Source of the DNA: Kocuria sp. TGY1127_2
GTDB lineage: Bacteria > Actinomycetota > Actinomycetes > Actinomycetales > Micrococcaceae
Direction of reading: 5' to 3'
Length of the DNA stretch: 64,000 bases
NCBI RefSeq assembly: GCF_013394385.1
Contig: NZ_AP022834.1
Span: 1,984,001 to 2,048,000 of the forward strand
The notes beneath the pieces are model-generated. The model saw only the letters and a list, made by a program, of their open reading frames with translations, searched no databases and was not told where the DNA came from. Shown here piece after piece: positions 33,109 through 41,782 of this stretch. Every line of letters begins with the position of its first letter. Position 1 is the stretch's first letter. The translations under genes were made by a program, and so were the position numbers.

Positions 33109-34239
33109 TTAAATCTCCATCCCAAAATGCTCGCTGAAGCGGATATCGCCTTCGATCATGTCCCGCATGTCCGGTACGCCATTGCGGAACATCAGGGTCC
33201 GCTCGATGCCCATACCGAATGCGAATCCGGAGTATTGGTCCGGGTCGACTCCCCCAGCGCGCAAGACGTTCGGGTGAACCATTCCGCAACCACCCCACTC
33301 GATCCACTGCGGCCCGCCTTTGGCGTCCGGATGCCAAACATCCATTTCGGCCGAAGGCTCCGTGAAAGGGAAATAATTGGGGCGAAGCCTGATCTTCGCT
33401 TCGGGCCCGAACATCTGACGGGCGAAGTGCTCGAGCGTACCTTTGAGATCAGCCATCGTCAGCCCACGATCCACCGCGAGTCCTTCAATCTGGTGGAACA
33501 CCGGCGTATGCGTTGAGTCCAGTTCATCCGTCCGGTAAACCCGGCCTGGGCAGACAATGTAAAGCGGCAATTCGCGTTTGTGCAGAGCCCTCATCTGGAC
33601 CGGCGATGTGTGGGTGCGAAGCACCAAGTGGGCCTTCGCGGGATCAACGAAGAAGGTGTCCTGCAATTCGCGGGCAGGGTGGTCCGGCTTGAAGTTCAAG
33701 GAATCGAAGTTGAACCACTCGGATTCGACCTCGGGTCCGTCCTCGACTTCCCAGCCCATCGACACGAAGATGTCAGTCGCCTGTTCTTGAAGCAGCGTCA
33801 CCGGGTGGCGTCCGCCGATGCACCGGTGCCCGGAACCGGCCGTGACGTCAACAGATTCCTCGACAAGGATCCGTTCCGCATGTTCGTTTTCCAGCACCTC
33901 ATTCCGAGCCTCGAGCGCTTGGGTGATCCTGCCGCGCGCCTGGCCCAGCAATTTGCCGATTTCCTTCTTATGCTGATTCGACAACGAACGCATTTGGCGG
34001 TTCGCAGCGCTCACGCCCGACTTTTCGCCGGTAAATCGAAGCCGAACGTGCTTGAGTGCTTCGAAATCCGGGGTTCGGCTCTCGATGCTCTCGAGGGCTT
34101 GGGATACCTCCGCAGCGAATGCCTCGCGGACGCGCTCCAAACCCTGTTCAGGATCGTTTTCCAGGACGCCCACCATGTCTTCAAGGACCGGATCAGGTCC
34201 CGACGACGATGCGGCGCTGTCCGGCGACGTTTCAGTCAT
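33109..34239 (-). CDS. pheS: Phenylalanyl-tRNA synthetase alpha subunit
   Basis: This is the catalytic alpha chain. The 376-residue protein has an N-terminal coiled coil (about 30-110), then the class II core: motif 1 around PEVESEWFNFDSLNF, motif 2 around RVYRTDELDSTHTPVFHQIEG, and motif 3 GFAFGMGIERTLM. I chose ATG at 34239 (MTETSPDSAAS). In-frame ATGs at 34284 and 34302 would add 15-21 residues and cannot be excluded. A gap of 118 nt separates it from the Nudix gene, enough for its own promoter. Confidence 0.95.
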   Translation of the reverse strand: MTETSPDSAASSSGPDPVLEDMVGVLENDPEQGLERVREAFAAEVSQALESIESRTPDFEALKHVRLRFTGEKSGVSAANRQMRSLSNQHKKEIGKLLGQARGRITQALEARNEVLENEHAERILVEESVDVTAGSGHRCIGGRHPVTLLQEQATDIFVSMGWEVEDGPEVESEWFNFDSLNFKPDHPARELQDTFFVDPAKAHLVLRTHTSPVQMRALHKRELPLYIVCPGRVYRTDELDSTHTPVFHQIEGLAVDRGLTMADLKGTLEHFARQMFGPEAKIRLRPNYFPFTEPSAEMDVWHPDAKGGPQWIEWGGCGMVHPNVLRAGGVDPDQYSGFAFGMGIERTLMFRNGVPDMRDMIEGDIRFSEHFGMEI

Positions 34240-34357
34240 GAACAACTCATCTCTTGAAATTGCTGGCTTGTGCGTTGAACTCATTGCCTCGACGGGACGC
34301 ATGGAATCCGGCCCAGAGGTCTTCGAGCACCCCCAGTCTAGAGGATATGGAGGTCTC

Positions 34358-34798
34358 TCAGCTCACCTTGTGGATAAGGGCGTCGACGATCGGCAGGTCG
34401 GCTGGGATCCAGGGAAGGGCCCGAAGTCTCTGCCTGTCGTCCAGGGGAACCCACTGCAATTGGCGGTGATCTTGAAGCGGCCGAGGGTCGCCGGTCGTAA
34501 TGGTGCCAATGAACACCCTCATGGCGAGTCTTTCGTTGAGAGGCCACCCTTGTGGGTGGGGGCCTTCGACCTCGTCGAAGAGCTCCGCTTCTATGCCCAG
34601 CTCTTCGCTCAATTCGCGATGCAGGCCCTCCAGCAGATCCTCACCCGGCTCGACTTTTCCGCCAGGGAATTCCCACAATCCGTCGAGGGCAGCGGGTGCA
34701 GAACGTTGAGCTGCCAATAGCCGAGTTGGGGCCGATATGTCGTCGACGAGCGCGGCGCCTACAACCTGCACCGGGTACTTCTGTTCGGAGCTATCCAC
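34358..34798 (-). CDS. Nudix hydrolase, MutT-like
   Basis: This 146-residue Nudix enzyme is likely to hydrolyse oxidised nucleotides such as 8-oxo-dGTP. The Nudix box is complete: GGKVEPGEDLLEGLHRELSE followed by ELGI, with the metal-binding glutamates present. LWEFPGGKVEPGE and WVPLDD are typical of the MutT/CTP pyrophosphohydrolase branch. The start is 3 nt after the cation transporter stop, so the two are probably one transcript. The true substrate cannot be read from sequence. Confidence 0.9.
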   Translation of the reverse strand: MDSSEQKYPVQVVGAALVDDISAPTRLLAAQRSAPAALDGLWEFPGGKVEPGEDLLEGLHRELSEELGIEAELFDEVEGPHPQGWPLNERLAMRVFIGTITTGDPRPLQDHRQLQWVPLDDRQRLRALPWIPADLPIVDALIHKVS

Positions 34799-34801
34799 GC
34801 G

Positions 34802-35767
34802 TCAGTCCTCTCTTGTGCCTGGCCCGTCGTCGCTTTCGGGCCCAGTGGACACGTAATTCTCTCGATAGATATCCGGCTCGATGTAAATGACACGAGCTTC
34901 TGGTACCGCGTCTCTGATCCTGGCTTCCGTTGCGTTGATGGCATCCACAAGACCTACGGTGCTCACGTTTCCAGCAACGGCGATTTTGGCGGCCACCAGA
35001 ATCTCCTCCGGGCCGAGGTGCATCGTTTTGAGGTGGATCAGATCGGTATCGGCCTGCTGGGTGATAGCCTCCCGGATTTTGCGTTCCGATTCCGGGTTGG
35101 CGGACTCCCCGACCAGCAGGGATTTGATCTCCACAGCGAGGAACACTGCAACGACGACCAAGAGAACTCCGATCGCCCCCGAACCTGCCGCATCCCAGCG
35201 ACCGTCGCCGGTAACGACCGTCATCACCACCCCCACCAGGGCCAGGACAAGGCCGGTTACGGCGGCCGAGTCCTCGAGCATCACGACGGGCAGCTCCGGG
35301 GACTTGGCAGCGCGCAGGTAGCCCAGCCAACTACGACGTCCGCGGTTCTGCTGAGCCTGTTTGTTTGCGACGAGGAACGAGCGGCCTTCAAGCAGAATCG
35401 AGCCCACGAGAACCACGATCGGGACCCACGCCCACGATTCGATGGCGTGGGGTTCGTGCCATTTCTCCCAAGCCTCGTACAACGAGAAGAGCCCGCCGAG
35501 GCTGAACATGACGATCGAGACCAGAAAAGCATAGATGTAACGATTCTGTCCGTGGCCGAAGGGATGCTCTTTGTCGGCCTTTTTCCTGGAAGCTTTCCCA
35601 CCGATGAGGAGCAAGATCTGGTTTCCGGTGTCCGCCAGGGAATGGATCGATTCCGCGAGCATGGACGAGGACTTGGTCAGCAAGTACGCCCCGAACTTCA
35701 GGATCGCTATACCGAAGTTGGCGCCTAGCGCCGCAAATATCGCTTTGTTTCCGCCGTTGTCAGCCAT
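34802..35767 (-). CDS. Cation diffusion facilitator family transporter
   Basis: This 321-residue inner-membrane protein probably exports a divalent metal (Zn, Mn, Fe or Co) by proton exchange. About six membrane helices lie in residues 8-225. The first metal-site helix contains SSSMLAESIHSLADTGNQ, and HPFGHGQNRYIYAF is a family mark. A soluble C-terminal domain of about 80 residues follows. ZnT9-like relatives share this pattern. The metal cannot be decided here, and no metal regulator is adjacent. Confidence 0.9.
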   Translation of the reverse strand: MADNGGNKAIFAALGANFGIAILKFGAYLLTKSSSMLAESIHSLADTGNQILLLIGGKASRKKADKEHPFGHGQNRYIYAFLVSIVMFSLGGLFSLYEAWEKWHEPHAIESWAWVPIVVLVGSILLEGRSFLVANKQAQQNRGRRSWLGYLRAAKSPELPVVMLEDSAAVTGLVLALVGVVMTVVTGDGRWDAAGSGAIGVLLVVVAVFLAVEIKSLLVGESANPESERKIREAITQQADTDLIHLKTMHLGPEEILVAAKIAVAGNVSTVGLVDAINATEARIRDAVPEARVIYIEPDIYRENYVSTGPESDDGPGTRED

Positions 35768-35827
35768 GTGGTGCCTCCCGGATGTTGGACTTCGTCGTGG
35801 GAAAGGGTGCCCTCGGGCACGAAGAAC

Positions 35828-36763
35828 CTACGGTCGCCTGGCTCGTGCGCTCGAATAGAGGCAAACTGTCGCCGCTGTCCCAACGTTCAGGGATTCGGCG
35901 CGTCCGTAGACAGGAACGGCGACTCGGGCGTCGGCCAGGTTCTTTTCCTCATCCGTCAGGCCTTGCGCTTCATTGCCGAAGAGCCACAGTGTGGGCCGTC
36001 GGAGATCGATGCCATCGGCCGGGGAGTCCTTTCGTTTCTCCACCCGAGCTTGGGCAGCTGCGTCGGACAGGTCATCCAAACTGTGGTCGCCATAGCCATC
36101 AGCGGCCAAAACCATCATGCCGCTCTTGCGTGCCTTGCCGACGAGCTCGTGGATCTCCATGCCGACCATGACAGGCAGGTGAAACATCGAACCGGCTGTG
36201 GAGCGGACCGTCTTCGGATTCAGAACGTCGACGCTGCCCTTGGTCGTGATCGCGGCGTCCGCGCCGGCTGCATCGGAGGCACGGATCAGCGTGCCGACGT
36301 TACCCGGATCCTGTACACGCACCATTGCAGCGATCAGCCCGGGATCATGACCGACAGCCCACGGACTGTTGCCGAGGCTGGGCTCAACGTGCGCCACAGC
36401 GATCACGCCCTGAGGAGTCAAGGCATCGGACATCGCAGCGAGAACCTCATCGGTTACTAGCCGTATGAAAACCTTGCGGCGTTTGCCGCCGGCCGAGGGA
36501 GCCGAGCTCCCCTCGGCCGCCGCGATCGCATCCCCCAAACCGGGATGCTTCTCCAGGGCCGCCTCGGTGACGTAGATGGCATCGAGCACGGGATGGTCCC
36601 GATGAGCGGCCAGGGCCTCACGGACTCCCTGAGGCCCTTCGACCATGAACAGCTCTCTTTTGGCCCGGGTCCGCGGGCGAGCCAGAGCAGCGATGTCTTT
36701 GACACGATCGGCGGCCGGGTTGATCAGGGTGCGCTCGCGTGAGAGCGTCTCGAAAATATCCAC
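35828..36763 (-). CDS. TrmH/SpoU family RNA 2'-O-methyltransferase
   Basis: This 311-residue knotted (SPOUT) methyltransferase has its three motifs: NVGTLIRASDAAG near residue 155, WLFGNEAQGL near 260, and VPVYGRAESLNVGTAATVC near 285. The N-terminal 100 residues form the substrate-binding domain seen in RlmB and TsnR-type enzymes. The target is probably a ribose in 23S rRNA, less likely tRNA. The start is GTG at 36763. It lies between the rplT terminator and the cation transporter gene (60 nt). Confidence 0.9.
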   Translation of the reverse strand: MDIFETLSRERTLINPAADRVKDIAALARPRTRAKRELFMVEGPQGVREALAAHRDHPVLDAIYVTEAALEKHPGLGDAIAAAEGSSAPSAGGKRRKVFIRLVTDEVLAAMSDALTPQGVIAVAHVEPSLGNSPWAVGHDPGLIAAMVRVQDPGNVGTLIRASDAAGADAAITTKGSVDVLNPKTVRSTAGSMFHLPVMVGMEIHELVGKARKSGMMVLAADGYGDHSLDDLSDAAAQARVEKRKDSPADGIDLRRPTLWLFGNEAQGLTDEEKNLADARVAVPVYGRAESLNVGTAATVCLYSSARARRP

Positions 36764-36818
36764 TGTGCCAGGCTACCCGAAGCCGACGGACCCACACCGC
36801 GGTCGGAACCGGGCATGC

Positions 36819-36875
36819 AAAAACGACGACGCCGCCGCGCCGACTCCACGGTGGGAGAGGGTGCGGCGGCGTCGT
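36819..36875 (-). terminator. Terminator of infC-rpmI-rplT
   Basis: ACGACGCCGCCGC pairs with GCGGCGGCGTCGT to give a 13-bp GC-rich stem 29 nt past the rplT stop. On the minus strand it is followed by TTTTT. The rest of the 140-nt gap shows no gene. Confidence 0.8.
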
Positions 36876-36903
36876 TCGGTGCCCGGGAAGGCTCCGCGCG
36901 GCC

Positions 36904-37287
36904 TTAGGCGGCCTTGGCTGCGGAGGTGTCCTCGGGAAGGTTGTTCTTGGCGATGTCGATGAGGGCCTTGAAAGCGGTCGGCTCGTTGACGGCCAGCTCA
37001 GCGAGCATACGACGGTCGACCTCGACTTCAGCGGCCTTGAGGCCCTGAATGAAACGGTTGTAGGTCAAACCCTCGGCGCGAGCAGCCGCGTTGATGCGCT
37101 GGATCCACAAACGGCGGAAGTCGCCCTTCTTCTTGCGACGGTGGTCGTAGCTGTAGACGAGCGAGTGCGTAACCTGCTCTTTGGCCTTGCGGTACAGGCG
37201 CGAACGCTGCCCACGGTAGCCGGACGCACGGTCCAGAGTTGTACGACGCTTCTTATGGGCGTTTACCGCCCGCTTCACACGTGCCAC
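36904..37287 (-). CDS. rplT: 50S ribosomal protein L20
   Basis: L20 binds 23S rRNA early in 50S assembly. The 127-residue basic protein has the family sequence [34 protein letters not shown] and [13 protein letters not shown]. The start is GTG at 37287 with AGGAG 7 nt upstream. It is the last gene of infC-rpmI-rplT. In other bacteria L20 represses this operon by binding its own message; no obvious L20-site mimic was identified here. Confidence 0.98.
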   Translation of the reverse strand: MARVKRAVNAHKKRRTTLDRASGYRGQRSRLYRKAKEQVTHSLVYSYDHRRKKKGDFRRLWIQRINAAARAEGLTYNRFIQGLKAAEVEVDRRMLAELAVNEPTAFKALIDIAKNNLPEDTSAAKAA

Positions 37288-37372
37288 GTGTGTACTCCTA
37301 ACTGTTCGGTGGGCCGCGGCGAAGGGGCCCAGAATTCTAGTGAGACGGCCTGAGCCGCTCGGGGCGAAGTGA

Positions 37373-37567
37373 CTACTTGGTCAGCATCTTCTTAATGACC
37401 TTGGCCTGACCGCCCGTGACGATCTGATCGCTCGCGAGGCGACGAGTCAGACGGGAGGACTTGTGCTCCAGGTAGTGGCGGCGGTTGGCCTGCTGGCGCT
37501 TGACCTTGCCCGAACCTGTCAGCTTGAAGCGCTTCTTGGCACCAGAGTGAGTCTTCTGCTTCGGCAT
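37373..37567 (-). CDS. rpmI: 50S ribosomal protein L35
   Basis: L35 is a small 50S protein. All 64 residues fit the family: [20 protein letters not shown] at the start, then [18 protein letters not shown] chose ATG at 37567 by homology; the longer frame to 37702 adds 45 unrelated residues. It is flanked by infC, 156 nt upstream with a hairpin in between, and rplT, 85 nt downstream. Confidence 0.98.
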   Translation of the reverse strand: MPKQKTHSGAKKRFKLTGSGKVKRQQANRRHYLEHKSSRLTRRLASDQIVTGGQAKVIKKMLTK

Positions 37568-37598
37568 ATCAGCCGTTCTCCTAACGTTCTTCTCCCTC

Positions 37599-37616
37599 CA
37601 CGCTCCGTGGAGCGTG
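37599..37616 (-). other. Perfect inverted repeat between infC and rpmI
   Basis: CACGCTCC and GGAGCGTG form an 8-bp stem with a 2-nt loop 32 nt upstream of rpmI. There is no T-run. It may be a processing or control hairpin that sets L35/L20 output relative to IF3. Confidence 0.4.
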
Positions 37617-37723
37617 ACGGGTTGGACTTGCAGTGACCGTTCAGGCCACTGCTGGCGGGGATCCTGCCACGCGGAAGCAAATCCGACGTGCCGCAGGGTC
37701 AACCGAAACGGCTGAGCCCTTGT

Positions 37724-38437
37724 TTACTCTGCGGAGGAACTGGGCTTCGGTGTGGCCGAAGTCTCGCTTTCCTGCCCCTTGGCTTGATCTTTGAGCTCGG
37801 CAGGCATGGCATCTGCCATGCTGTTGGTCACCGGCTCCGCATTGCTGGTGTCCACGCGCTCACGCGTCTTGCGGCCACCGCCCTGCTGGTTCTTCTGATC
37901 GCGGCGTGCCTGGGCACGTGCCTCAGCCTTGTTACGCAATGGTCCGATAACCATGACCATATTGCGGCCGTCCTGGCGGGGGTTGGACTCGACGGCCCCT
38001 ACCTCTGCCAGATCGTCAGCCATGCGCTCGAGAAGCCGGACGCCCATTTCGGGGCGCTGCTGCTCGCGACCGCGGAACTGAATCATGGCCTTGACTTTGT
38101 CACCTGCGGCCAGGAAACGCTTGGCGTGCCCCACCTTGGTTTCGTAGTCGTGGTCATCGATCTTCAGACGGAAACGGATCTCTTTGAGCACCGTGTTCGT
38201 CTGGTTCCGACGAGACTCGCGCGCTTTGACCGCGGCTTCGTACTTGTACTTGCCGAAGTCCATGAGCTTGCATACCGGCGGCTTGGCGGACGGTGCTACC
38301 TCGACCAGATCAAGATCCGATTCGCGCGCCAGACGCAGGGCGTCTTCTACGCGGACAATCCCAACCTGTTCACCGCTTGGGCCTACCAGGCGGACTTCCG
38401 GGACGCGGATACGGTCATTGATACGTGGATCGCTAAT
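37724..38437 (-). CDS. infC: Translation initiation factor IF-3 (AUU start codon)
   Basis: IF3 keeps ribosomal subunits apart and checks initiation codons. The 237-residue protein starts [20 protein letters not shown] when read from an ATT codon at 38437-38435, which has AGGAG 6 nt upstream. The N-domain, linker and C-domain ([19 protein letters not shown] onward) follow without a stop. The C-terminal 60 residues are a charged, probably disordered tail longer than in E. coli IF3. ATT start codons are known in infC genes, where IF3 rejects its own start and so self-regulates. The first ATG, at 38263, would remove the N-domain and is not the start. Confidence 0.95.
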   Translation of the reverse strand: MSDPRINDRIRVPEVRLVGPSGEQVGIVRVEDALRLARESDLDLVEVAPSAKPPVCKLMDFGKYKYEAAVKARESRRNQTNTVLKEIRFRLKIDDHDYETKVGHAKRFLAAGDKVKAMIQFRGREQQRPEMGVRLLERMADDLAEVGAVESNPRQDGRNMVMVIGPLRNKAEARAQARRDQKNQQGGGRKTRERVDTSNAEPVTNSMADAMPAELKDQAKGQESETSATPKPSSSAE

Positions 38438-38656
38438 GTGGCACTCCTGTAGTTAGCGGGTTTCCCCATAGGTTGTTCGTGCATGCAACGGCAACAAAAA
38501 AGCCCCCGTTGCTTTCAAACGGAGGCATGGCCCAATGATCCAGATAGCACCCGCCACCACTGGCGAGAGCACCCGAGTCTTCGGGGCGCAACCCGGCAAT
38601 CCACTGGACTGACGCGGGTGGGAGACATGCTCCGCTTGAAACTCCTCAACACTATA
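38438..38656 (-). promoter_or_regulatory. infC leader with candidate promoter and upstream reading frame
   Basis: A -10-like TATAGT lies at 38656-38651 with TG before it; no good -35 is seen. Transcription from there gives a leader of about 207 nt before the infC AUU. It can encode a 37-codon peptide (ATG at 38628, TGA at 38517-38515, containing a Trp-Trp pair), whose stop falls inside the loop side of the terminator hairpin at 38495-38526. The arrangement suggests attenuation, but neither translation nor an alternative antiterminator fold has been shown. Confidence 0.5.
38495..38526 (-). terminator. Attenuator-like terminator in the infC leader
   Basis: On the minus strand GCCTCCGTT pairs with AACGGGGGC (one G-T wobble) around a 7-nt loop and is followed by six T. 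It lies 58 nt before the infC start and after the likely promoter, with no gene upstream on that strand needing it. It is therefore a conditional terminator candidate rather than an operon end. Confidence 0.75.
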
Positions 38657-38745
38657 CACCATGGTTACCCTGGGGCCCAGTGGCGTTCCCGACAATCTCC
38701 GTCACCCAGGACCGAGTCCTCGCATCCTTGTGGGAAGCTTGGGTT

Positions 38746-39207
38746 ATGACCAACAATCCTTCATCCCAGGACTCGACTTCAGGTGAGCACCCGCAGGAAA
38801 CGTACAGATTCGACGAGGCTGCTGCGGCGACCCAGAACACCTCAGGTTCTGAACCCACACCTGAGGACATCGAGGCCATAGGCCAGCAGATGCGCGATAT
38901 CGCCGATGTCGCGGCCGTCGAAGTCATCACCACTTCAGCCGTGCACATGATGAGTGCCGCAGCCGTCAAGTGCGGTCTGGCCGCCGAGGAAGACGCGGCT
39001 GAGGTCAAGGACCTCGATGAGGCGCGCAAACTCATCACGGCGCTCGCAGGTTTGGTAACCGCTGCCGCCCCCGAAATCGGGTCGCAGCATGCCGGTCCGC
39101 TGCGCGACGGCCTTCGCTCGTTGCAACTTGCATTCCGCGAAGCGTCGATCGCTCCAGACGCGCCGGGCCAGGGGCCGGGCGAAAAATTCACCGGCCCCGT
39201 CTTCTGA
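38746..39207 (+). CDS. DUF1844 family protein
   Basis: The 153-residue protein has a variable, polar first 45 residues and then the DUF1844 core: DIADVAAVEVITTSAVHMMS, AAAVKCGLAAEED, and DLDEARKLITALAGLV. No signal or membrane segment is present. It is mostly helical and its function is unknown. I chose ATG at 38746 (MTNNPSSQDSTSG) rather than the in-frame ATG at 38680, which would overlap the infC leader promoter. It is divergent from infC, where this family is often found in actinobacteria. Confidence 0.88.
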   Translation: MTNNPSSQDSTSGEHPQETYRFDEAAAATQNTSGSEPTPEDIEAIGQQMRDIADVAAVEVITTSAVHMMSAAAVKCGLAAEEDAAEVKDLDEARKLITALAGLVTAAAPEIGSQHAGPLRDGLRSLQLAFREASIAPDAPGQGPGEKFTGPVF

Positions 39208-39240
39208 CCAGCCGATCTGCGAACTGGCGGGGTGCTCAGC

Positions 39241-40101
39241 TCAAGCTGACGCCGCACGCAAGCGGATGTCGGCAGAGTCGACTCGCTCCGCCAGAATTTC
39301 ATGGGTAGAAAACCTGTTTTGGAACCCTTGCACGACGTCGTCGAGTTCCTGCTGGTCCAGACCCGGTCGAATCGAAAGTTCGATGCTCAATTCGGGGCCC
39401 GGTCCACCGCCCGGCAAAATGTGGCCATCAGCGTCGCGGCAGCCAACTCCTCTTCCGGGCGCCATGTTGACCGTGGCAATGTTCGGTTCCGCAACACCGC
39501 ACTCCTGAAGAGCTTCGAGCACAGCCGGATCGGAGTACGCCGGACGCCACCGTTTCCCCTTGGCTATCGCCCACATGGCCGGTCTGCGAACCACGAAGGT
39601 CAGATCGGTTCCTGGATTGAGCACGAGCATCTGGTTTTCGTCCTCAACCGCTGACAATGCAATTTTTCGGGAATCAGCGGCCACAGGCCGCGCTTTTTCA
39701 TGCCACGAGGTCAAAGCATCCACGTTGGAAAATACCGGCAAGGCCTTGCGTCCGTCGGGAGCTTGGATGCTCACGAGCGCCATATCCGATTCCTTGTCCG
39801 AGACCAGACCCGTTTCGGTGATGTGTGATTGGGACAACTCGGCCAGTACCGGTGCAAAGAGCCGAATTCCGGCCATGGCGTCTACCACGAATTCCTCTGG
39901 CGCTTCTCCTCGCGAGAAACGCTTCAGAGCGTCCGCGAGTTCTGCCGGTGTCCTACCGTCATCCCTGGGGTACTGATGGGTGTGGGAGGTCCCCTCCCCC
40001 AAGTCCCGACCCTTCCAGGGTTGACCACCGGTGTCCGTTTCCCGACCGGCGCTGGCCAATTGGGCCTGAATGTGCGCGGGCAGATCTTTTTTGTCGGCCA
40101 T
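39241..40101 (-). CDS. SseB family protein
   Basis: The 286-residue cytoplasmic protein matches SseB, named for serine sensitivity in E. coli but of unknown biochemical role. The SseB N-domain is at about 45-165 (AELADALKRFSRGEAPEEFV, SIQAPDGRKALPVFSNVDAL) and the C-terminal domain follows (ADIRLRAASA end). It starts 2 nt after the hisA stop, so it is the last gene of the his cluster. It converges on DUF1844 with 33 nt between stops. Confidence 0.88.
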   Translation of the reverse strand: MADKKDLPAHIQAQLASAGRETDTGGQPWKGRDLGEGTSHTHQYPRDDGRTPAELADALKRFSRGEAPEEFVVDAMAGIRLFAPVLAELSQSHITETGLVSDKESDMALVSIQAPDGRKALPVFSNVDALTSWHEKARPVAADSRKIALSAVEDENQMLVLNPGTDLTFVVRRPAMWAIAKGKRWRPAYSDPAVLEALQECGVAEPNIATVNMAPGRGVGCRDADGHILPGGGPGPELSIELSIRPGLDQQELDDVVQGFQNRFSTHEILAERVDSADIRLRAASA

Positions 40102-40103
40102 GG

Positions 40104-40844
40104 CTATTCGGGGCGACCCGCGACGTCGAGGGCCTCGACGAGAGTGAACTTCCCGGCGTACAGCGCCTTTCCGACGATGGTCCCTTCGACACCGCGGGGA
40201 ACCATAGCGCGGAGGGCCTCGAGGTCGGCGAGCGACGAGATCCCGCCCGAAGCGACGACGGGTTTGTCCGTCCGTTGCGCGACTTCCGCCAACAATTCGG
40301 TGTTCGGCCCCTGCAGGGTTCCGTCCTTGGTAACGTCGGTGACCACAAAACGTGAACAACCATCGGCATTGAGCCGGTCCAGGACCTCCCAGAGATCCCC
40401 GCCTTCCTGAGTCCAACCGCGGGCCGCAAGGGTGGTCCCACGGACGTCTAGTCCGACCGCGATGAGGTCACCGTGTTCTGCGATCACGCGCCTGGTCCAC
40501 TCCGGATTTTCCAAAGCCGCTGTGCCCAGGTTGATCCGGGTTGGTTCGAGCTTCAAAGCCCGATCCAGTGATTCGTCGTCCCTGATGCCTCCGGACATCT
40601 CGATTTTAAGGTCCAGGGCCTGCGAGACTCGCTGAAGCACATCGAAGTTGTTGCCGCGACCGAAAGCTGCGTCCAGGTCCACCAGGTGCAGCCATTCGGC
40701 ACCCGCCTCCTGCCACGCCAGCGCCGCTTCCACGGGGTCGCCGTACCCCGTTTCGGATCCGGCCTCCCCTTGGACGAGTCGCACGGCCTGGCCGTTGGCG
40801 ACGTCGACCGCGGGCAAGAGCTCCAGGCGATCATTCGGATTCAT
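40104..40844 (-). CDS. hisA: Phosphoribosyl isomerase HisA/PriA
   Basis: This TIM-barrel isomerase acts on ProFAR in histidine synthesis. In many actinobacteria one enzyme, PriA, also replaces TrpF in tryptophan synthesis. The 246-residue protein shows [18 protein letters not shown] (Asp14), GRGNNFDVL, and [15 protein letters not shown] (Asp170 and Asp174 region), matching PriA closely. Dual activity depends on whether a trpF gene exists elsewhere. It lies between the 55-residue membrane protein and sseB. Confidence 0.95.
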   Translation of the reverse strand: MNPNDRLELLPAVDVANGQAVRLVQGEAGSETGYGDPVEAALAWQEAGAEWLHLVDLDAAFGRGNNFDVLQRVSQALDLKIEMSGGIRDDESLDRALKLEPTRINLGTAALENPEWTRRVIAEHGDLIAVGLDVRGTTLAARGWTQEGGDLWEVLDRLNADGCSRFVVTDVTKDGTLQGPNTELLAEVAQRTDKPVVASGGISSLADLEALRAMVPRGVEGTIVGKALYAGKFTLVEALDVAGRPE

Positions 40845-40853
40845 GCGGTCCCC

Positions 40854-41021
40854 TTAATCAAGAGTCGTAACGTAAAAACCGTAAGCGAAAAGAACCACCG
40901 CGAGAACCCAAAGAACGATTTGGGCGATGACCGTGATTTTCTGCTTTCGGAGTGAAATTGCGCCCCCGGCGAGAAATGCGCCGAAGGTCATGAGCAAGAG
41001 GCCTGAGACAATAGGGCTCAT
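40854..41021 (-). CDS. 55-residue membrane protein inside the his operon
   Basis: The frame reads [20 protein letters not shown] then a short basic loop (SLRKQK) and a second hydrophobic stretch [18 protein letters not shown], ending VTTLD. It thus has two membrane helices with a positive turn, so both ends probably face outward. The ATG overlaps the hisH stop (ATGA), strong evidence that it is translated, and hisA begins 9 nt after its stop. I do not recognise a family. Too short for most length cut-offs. Confidence 0.8.
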   Translation of the reverse strand: MSPIVSGLLLMTFGAFLAGGAISLRKQKITVIAQIVLWVLAVVLFAYGFYVTTLD

Positions 41022-41782
41022 CGCGGCTCTTCTCCTCTCGGTGTGATGTCTTTACTGGCCAGGTCGACGGGCTCGCCCTCGGTATCCAGGCGCCTTGTAC
41101 GCGGCAGTGACCCCAACCAGTTTCTGAGCAATTGAAGACCCGCGGCGGAAGATTTCTCCGGGTGGAATTGAGTTGCGGACAAAGGTCCGTTTTCGACCGC
41201 CGCGATGAATGGTCCGCCGTGATGCGACCACGTGACCTGCGGAGGCTTCATAACCTCTATGGTCTGGTCGAATTCCCATTGCTGAACGCCATAGGAGTGC
41301 ACGAAATAAAAACGTTCGTTTTCAATTCCTTGGAAAAGGACGGTCTCGGCAGGCGGTTGCACACGGTTCCATCCCATGTGCGGCACGACGTCGGCTTTCA
41401 AACGCTCCACGAGACCCGGCCACTCGCCGAGCCCATCCGTCTCCTCTCCGTGCTCATCACCGTGCTCGAAGAAAACCTGCAGACCGACACAGATACCGAG
41501 CACCGGTCGAGACCCTGCGATACGGCGGCCGATCATGCGAGGAGCGTCCGCAGCGCGCAGGGCGCCCATCACGGCGGAAAAGGCTCCCACTCCTGGAACC
41601 ACCAGCCCATCAGCACCCAGGACGTCACGCTCGGATCGAGAGAGCACGACGTCGGCGCCAGCGGCTTCCAGCGCTCGAACAACTGAGCGAACATTGCCGG
41701 CACCATAATCCAGGACCGTTACCGTTGGCCGGTCGGAACTCTCCGGCTCCTGATCCTTCAATGGATTCTCCGAAGACGCCAT
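41018..41782 (-). CDS. hisH: Imidazole glycerol phosphate synthase, glutaminase subunit
   Basis: HisH supplies ammonia to HisF for ring closure. The 254-residue class I amidotransferase has the nucleophile motif [19 protein letters not shown], and the catalytic His in [10 protein letters not shown]- and C-terminal extensions of about 15 and 30 residues are polar. It starts directly after the hisB stop and its own stop overlaps the small membrane gene. hisF is not in the window. Confidence 0.96.
   Translation of the reverse strand: MASSENPLKDQEPESSDRPTVTVLDYGAGNVRSVVRALEAAGADVVLSRSERDVLGADGLVVPGVGAFSAVMGALRAADAPRMIGRRIAGSRPVLGICVGLQVFFEHGDEHGEETDGLGEWPGLVERLKADVVPHMGWNRVQPPAETVLFQGIENERFYFVHSYGVQQWEFDQTIEVMKPPQVTWSHHGGPFIAAVENGPLSATQFHPEKSSAAGLQLLRNWLGSLPRTRRLDTEGEPVDLASKDITPRGEEPR

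Noticed and set aside
37724..38263. infC beginning at the first ATG (MDFGKYKYE)
   Set aside because: This would remove the conserved N-domain, which is open and intact from the ATT at 38437.
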